Shown: piece after piece, positions 5,076 through 7,437 of the stretch
Layout of the letters: each line of letters begins with the position of its first letter
Position numbering within the stretch: position 1 is the first letter of the stretch
From: Candidatus Babeliales bacterium
Lineage (GTDB): Bacteria > Babelota > Babeliae > Babelales > CAZZPM01
DNA: 7,437 nt
Direction: 5' to 3'
Assembly: GCA_016763165.1 (NCBI GenBank)
Contig: JAESUJ010000085.1
Coordinates: 1 to 7,437, forward strand
Notes under the pieces: generated by a model
Told to the model about the DNA's origin: nothing
Databases searched by the model: none
Seen by the model: the letters and a program-made list of their open reading frames with translations, nothing else
Made by a program: the position numbers and the translations under genes

Positions 5076-6093
5076 TTACAGAATATTTTTAGCTTTGTGA
5101 AGTAGAAAATCTTTAATTTTTGAAGAATATCCAATTTCGTTGTCATACCAACCAAAAACCTTGTGTAAAGAATTAGTCGATTCGGTCAATAAAGTATCAA
5201 TGATAACTGATGCATGGTTTCCTAAAAAGTCTGATGAAACAAGGGGTTTTTCAGTGTAGGTGAGAGGTGTATGATTGTTTTTTTGAGCATATGATGTGAA
5301 GGCATTATTTATGTCAGAGCTGCTACATTTTTTTTTTTGTTAAGAATGTGAAATCAACAATTGATACGCACGGAACAGGCACGCGAAGAGATACAGCTTT
5401 GATCTTATCCTTTAATTCAGGAAAGATTTGTATGATAACATCGCTCGCACCTGTTTTTGTGGGGATAATATTTGTAGCTGCAGAACGCGCTCGCCGTGGA
5501 TCTTTATGTGTTGAATCAACAAGGTTTTGATCGTTTGTATTGGCATGAATTGTTGTCATGAGCCCTTCAATAATTCCAAACTCTTCGTGCAAAACTTTAA
5601 TGATGGGAGCAAAGCAATTTGTGGTACAGCTACCAAAAGAGATAATTTTGTCTCTGTCTGGATCGTACGAATTGTCATTGATACCTGAAATTAAAGTGAT
5701 GTCGGCATCAGGAGATGGAGCTGTGATTATAACATTGCGAGCACCACTTTGTTGATGTAGTGAGGCTTTCTTTTTTGTTTTTAATTGTCCACTTGCTTCA
5801 ATGACCCAGTCAATAGTAAGAGATTTCCATGGTAATCTCAAAGGATCTGTTTCAAAGAAAAGAGGTATTTGTTGCTTGTCGATAGTGAGAGTTGTTTCAT
5901 GTTGAGAGATTTCTTGTTTGAGGATGCCCATTTCAGAGTCGTATTTTAACAACAGGTCGATATTTTCAGGATTAATAGGGCCACAGTTGATAGCTTTAAT
6001 AGAGATAAGTTTTTGTGCAGCTGGATCTTGTAAAATAAGTCGTGTAACTGCCCTTCCAATACGGCCAAAACCATTAATTGCAACCGAAATCAT
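5076..6093 (-). CDS. gap: Glyceraldehyde-3-phosphate dehydrogenase, frameshifted at an 11-A run
   Basis: GAPDH oxidises glyceraldehyde-3-phosphate to 1,3-bisphosphoglycerate in cytoplasmic glycolysis. The first frame (6093 to 5323, 256 aa) has the NAD-binding start INGFGRIGRA, LLKYDSEMG, the active site SCTTNC with Cys156, the base His183 in TIHANTNDQ, RRARSAATNIIPTKTGAS and RVPVP. It stops right after an A-run (5328-5338 on the plus strand as T), ending KKKM. In the next frame, from 5327 to TAA at 5076, the rest of the enzyme follows: SSSDINNAF, PLVSSDFLG and the conserved WYDNEIGYS. With one A fewer the product would be about 338 aa, the normal length. Every expected motif survives on both sides, which argues for a sequencing error, slippage or a very recent lesion. 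The Asp that usually follows the second strand (AIND) is Cys37 here. The start follows AAGGA, 6 bases upstream. It is divergent from hflX and upstream of the tRNA. Confidence 0.9.
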
Positions 6094-6138
6094 CTCTTTT
6101 CCTTGTTTTGTAGATTAATATTTCTTTTTTTTTGTTTT

Positions 6139-6167
6139 TTGATAAAATAAAATTTATTAAGTATTTT
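6139..6167 (+). promoter_or_regulatory. Candidate promoter for hflX
   Basis: TTGATA (6139-6144) and TATTTT (6162-6167) are 17 bases apart on the plus strand, about 80 bases before the preferred hflX start. The -35 box has one mismatch, the -10 box two. It lies in the 153-base divergent region shared with gap. A gap promoter on the other strand is less clear: TTGCCA (6219-6214) and TATAAA (6198-6193) are only 15 apart. Confidence 0.35.
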
Positions 6168-6232
6168 AATGTACTGGTTTTCAGAGCTACTCTTTATATG
6201 AAGAATGCTAGCATGGCAAACAGTTTTTTTAC

Positions 6233-6237
6233 AAGGA
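6233..6237 (+). promoter_or_regulatory. Shine-Dalgarno that fixes the hflX start
   Basis: AAGGA lies 9 bases before the ATG at 6247. The in-frame ATG at 6205 is preceded by no such site, so 6247 is the better start. Confidence 0.6.
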
Positions 6238-6246
6238 TTTTTGACG

Positions 6247-7398
6247 ATGGCAACACGAAAGGCAGAATCAACGAAGATAGATCAGCCAAAAACTATAGTT
6301 GTTTGTGTGTATGCACCGTACAACACATCTGGATCATTTGAATCGTATCAAGATGAGTTCTTAAGTTTAGTTGATACTGCTAATATTGAATATGTGGCTC
6401 AGTTGTTTTGTAAAACTCGTTCCATCATAAAAGCAGTTTTTTTGACCAAGGGGAAATTAGAAGATCTTATTGAACTTGCGTCGAAGCATAATGCGGAGCG
6501 TATTGTTATTTCAGAAAGATTGACGCCCTTACAGGAGCGGAATATAGAAGAGATGACACATGCTGTAGTCGTTGACCGTGAACAGCTCATTTTAGGAATT
6601 TTTAAAAAATCTGCTCATACGTCTGAAGGTAAAATTCAGGTTGCTATGGCAGAAATTGAATTTCTTAAGACTCGTATGTCAGGTAAAGGCATAGAATATA
6701 TGCAGCAGTCAGGGTTGCGAGGTGGCAAAGGCCCTGGTGAAACGATGAAGGAAAAGACACGTCGATATTTTGCTCATCAAATTCATATCGCCCAAAGACA
6801 TCTTGATATTTTGCAAAATACTCGCGAAATGCAGAGAAAAAAACGTCTAGCTACAAAAATTCCTCTCATTGCAATTATTGGATATACCAATGCTGGAAAA
6901 TCATCATTGTTAAACAGAATGACAAAAAGTGATATTCTTGCTGAAAACAAGTTGTTTGCTACGCTTGATACAACTACTCGTGAACTATACCTTGGTGAGA
7001 ATAAAAGTATCGGAGAAAGAAAAAAAGTACTCATTTCCGATACAGTTGGATTCATTAGTCAATTGCCTCCACAGCTTATAAAGTCTTTTCAGTCGACACT
7101 TGATGAGGTTCGGCATTCACATCTTCTTCTACATGTTATTGATTTAAATAATCCTTTATGGGAGCATCATATTCGTGTAGTAAAAAAAACTTTGCATGAT
7201 TTAAAAGTAAAAGTTCCTATGATTTATGTTTTCAATAAAATTGATCTCATTGCATCTGTTCGTCTTGATCTGATTCGTGCGACAATGTTTGAAGATTTTC
7301 AGCCATATGTCTGTATCAATACAAAAGAGAAGGATGGTCTTCAAGAGCTTATGAGTCTCTTGCAAGAGTATCAATTTAAAGATGAGTATCGAATGTAG
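6247..7398 (+). CDS. hflX: GTPase HflX, ribosome-associated (383 aa)
   Basis: HflX is a GTPase of the Obg-HflX group that binds the large ribosomal subunit and, in E. coli, splits stalled ribosomes under stress; it acts in the cytoplasm. The N-terminal domain (residues about 15-120) carries TKGKLEDL, ERIVISERLTPLQERNIEE and VVDREQLILGIF. The linker has HTSEGKIQV (124-132) and the glycine-rich GLRGGKGPGET (156-166), followed by a coiled-coil-like helix. The GTPase domain has the P-loop GYTNAGKSS (212-220), switch I FATLDTTTR (237-245), DTVGFI (265-270) and NKID (330-333). The last motif, usually SAK, reads NTK (358-360). I prefer ATG 6247 because AAGGA lies 9 bases upstream; an in-frame ATG at 6205 would add 14 residues encoded partly by that site and is unlike the family start. 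Length fits. It is the only plus-strand gene here, divergent from gap, with 39 bases after its stop showing no clear terminator. Confidence 0.95.
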   Translation: MATRKAESTKIDQPKTIVVCVYAPYNTSGSFESYQDEFLSLVDTANIEYVAQLFCKTRSIIKAVFLTKGKLEDLIELASKHNAERIVISERLTPLQERNIEEMTHAVVVDREQLILGIFKKSAHTSEGKIQVAMAEIEFLKTRMSGKGIEYMQQSGLRGGKGPGETMKEKTRRYFAHQIHIAQRHLDILQNTREMQRKKRLATKIPLIAIIGYTNAGKSSLLNRMTKSDILAENKLFATLDTTTRELYLGENKSIGERKKVLISDTVGFISQLPPQLIKSFQSTLDEVRHSHLLLHVIDLNNPLWEHHIRVVKKTLHDLKVKVPMIYVFNKIDLIASVRLDLIRATMFEDFQPYVCINTKEKDGLQELMSLLQEYQFKDEYRM

Positions 7399-7437
7399 TT
7401 GATTAGGTGTAGATACTGTTTTTAGAAAAAGAACCAC

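Noticed and set aside
5348..6118. Three plus-strand open frames opposite gap
   Set aside because: All are antisense to clear GAPDH motifs; their residues reflect the complementary codons.
6205..6214. Perfect 10-base palindrome ATGCTAGCAT between gap and hflX, considered as an operator
   Set aside because: It does not extend beyond 10 bases, and several such palindromes are expected by chance in a window of this length.
6132..6341. Plus-strand frame of 69 codons overlapping the start of hflX
   Set aside because: It overlaps the promoter region and the HflX N-terminus in another frame and shows no protein features.
6399..7437. Minus-strand open frames opposite hflX, one running off the right edge
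   Set aside because: They lie antisense to intact HflX motifs and have no starts with ribosome binding sites.
1..7437. Mobile element, CRISPR array or defence system
   Set aside because: No transposase, integrase, nuclease cluster, terminal repeats or regularly spaced repeats were found; the only tandem repeat is the short AAT tract.
7399..7437. Possible terminator after hflX (GTTTTTAGAAAAAG)
   Set aside because: The stem would be five A-T pairs with a tiny loop and no following T-run, too weak to call.

Overview
The window is AT-rich and densely packed with bacterial genes that use the standard code (TAA, TAG and TGA all act as stops). It looks like chromosomal DNA of a reduced-genome, Gram-negative, probably host-associated bacterium. 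The mix of signal-peptide-bearing unknown proteins, A-homopolymers inside genes, a broken paralogue, and housekeeping genes without sporulation or mobile genes fits a lineage such as Candidatus Dependentiae (TM6) or similar intracellular groups. That placement is inference from general character, not from a marker gene. I see no transposase, integrase, rRNA or CRISPR array.

Layout, right to left, because almost everything is on the minus strand. hflX (6247-7398) is the only plus-strand gene and diverges from gap (glyceraldehyde-3-phosphate dehydrogenase, 6093 to 5076). gap is split by a frameshift at a run of 11 A. Next come a CAU-anticodon elongator-type tRNA (5007-4931) and, 35 bases on, a tight cluster: a coiled-coil/zinc-ribbon protein of the CT398/DUF164 type (4895-4140), RNase HI (4138-3620) and a SpoIID/LytB-domain exported protein (3620-2406). 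The spacings are 1 base between the first two and a 1-base overlap (TAATG) between the last two, so the tRNA and the three genes may share one transcript. A 200-base gap (2194-2405) with a possible gene remnant leads to a YdjM/DUF457-type membrane-bound metal-dependent hydrolase (2193-1702).

The left 1.6 kb holds the least familiar material: a tandem pair of paralogous genes for exported or membrane proteins of no family I can name. Each has a signal peptide, a variable region, a probable two-helix membrane hairpin and a beta-rich domain that looks PH-like. The upstream copy (1600-665) is intact and has a perfect AAT trinucleotide repeat in its leader. The downstream copy (672 to beyond base 1) overlaps it by 8 bases and is broken twice: once near base 283 and again at a run of 10 A (37-46), after which the family resemblance resumes in a new frame.

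Functional threads: glycolysis (gap), translation and ribosome rescue (tRNA, HflX), RNA-DNA hybrid removal (RNase HI), peptidoglycan trimming (SpoIID domain) and envelope proteins of unknown role. The strongest general observation is that two genes change frame exactly at A-runs of 10 and 11, while a gene with a 9-A run stays in frame. Assembly error, transcriptional slippage and recent gene decay all remain possible.
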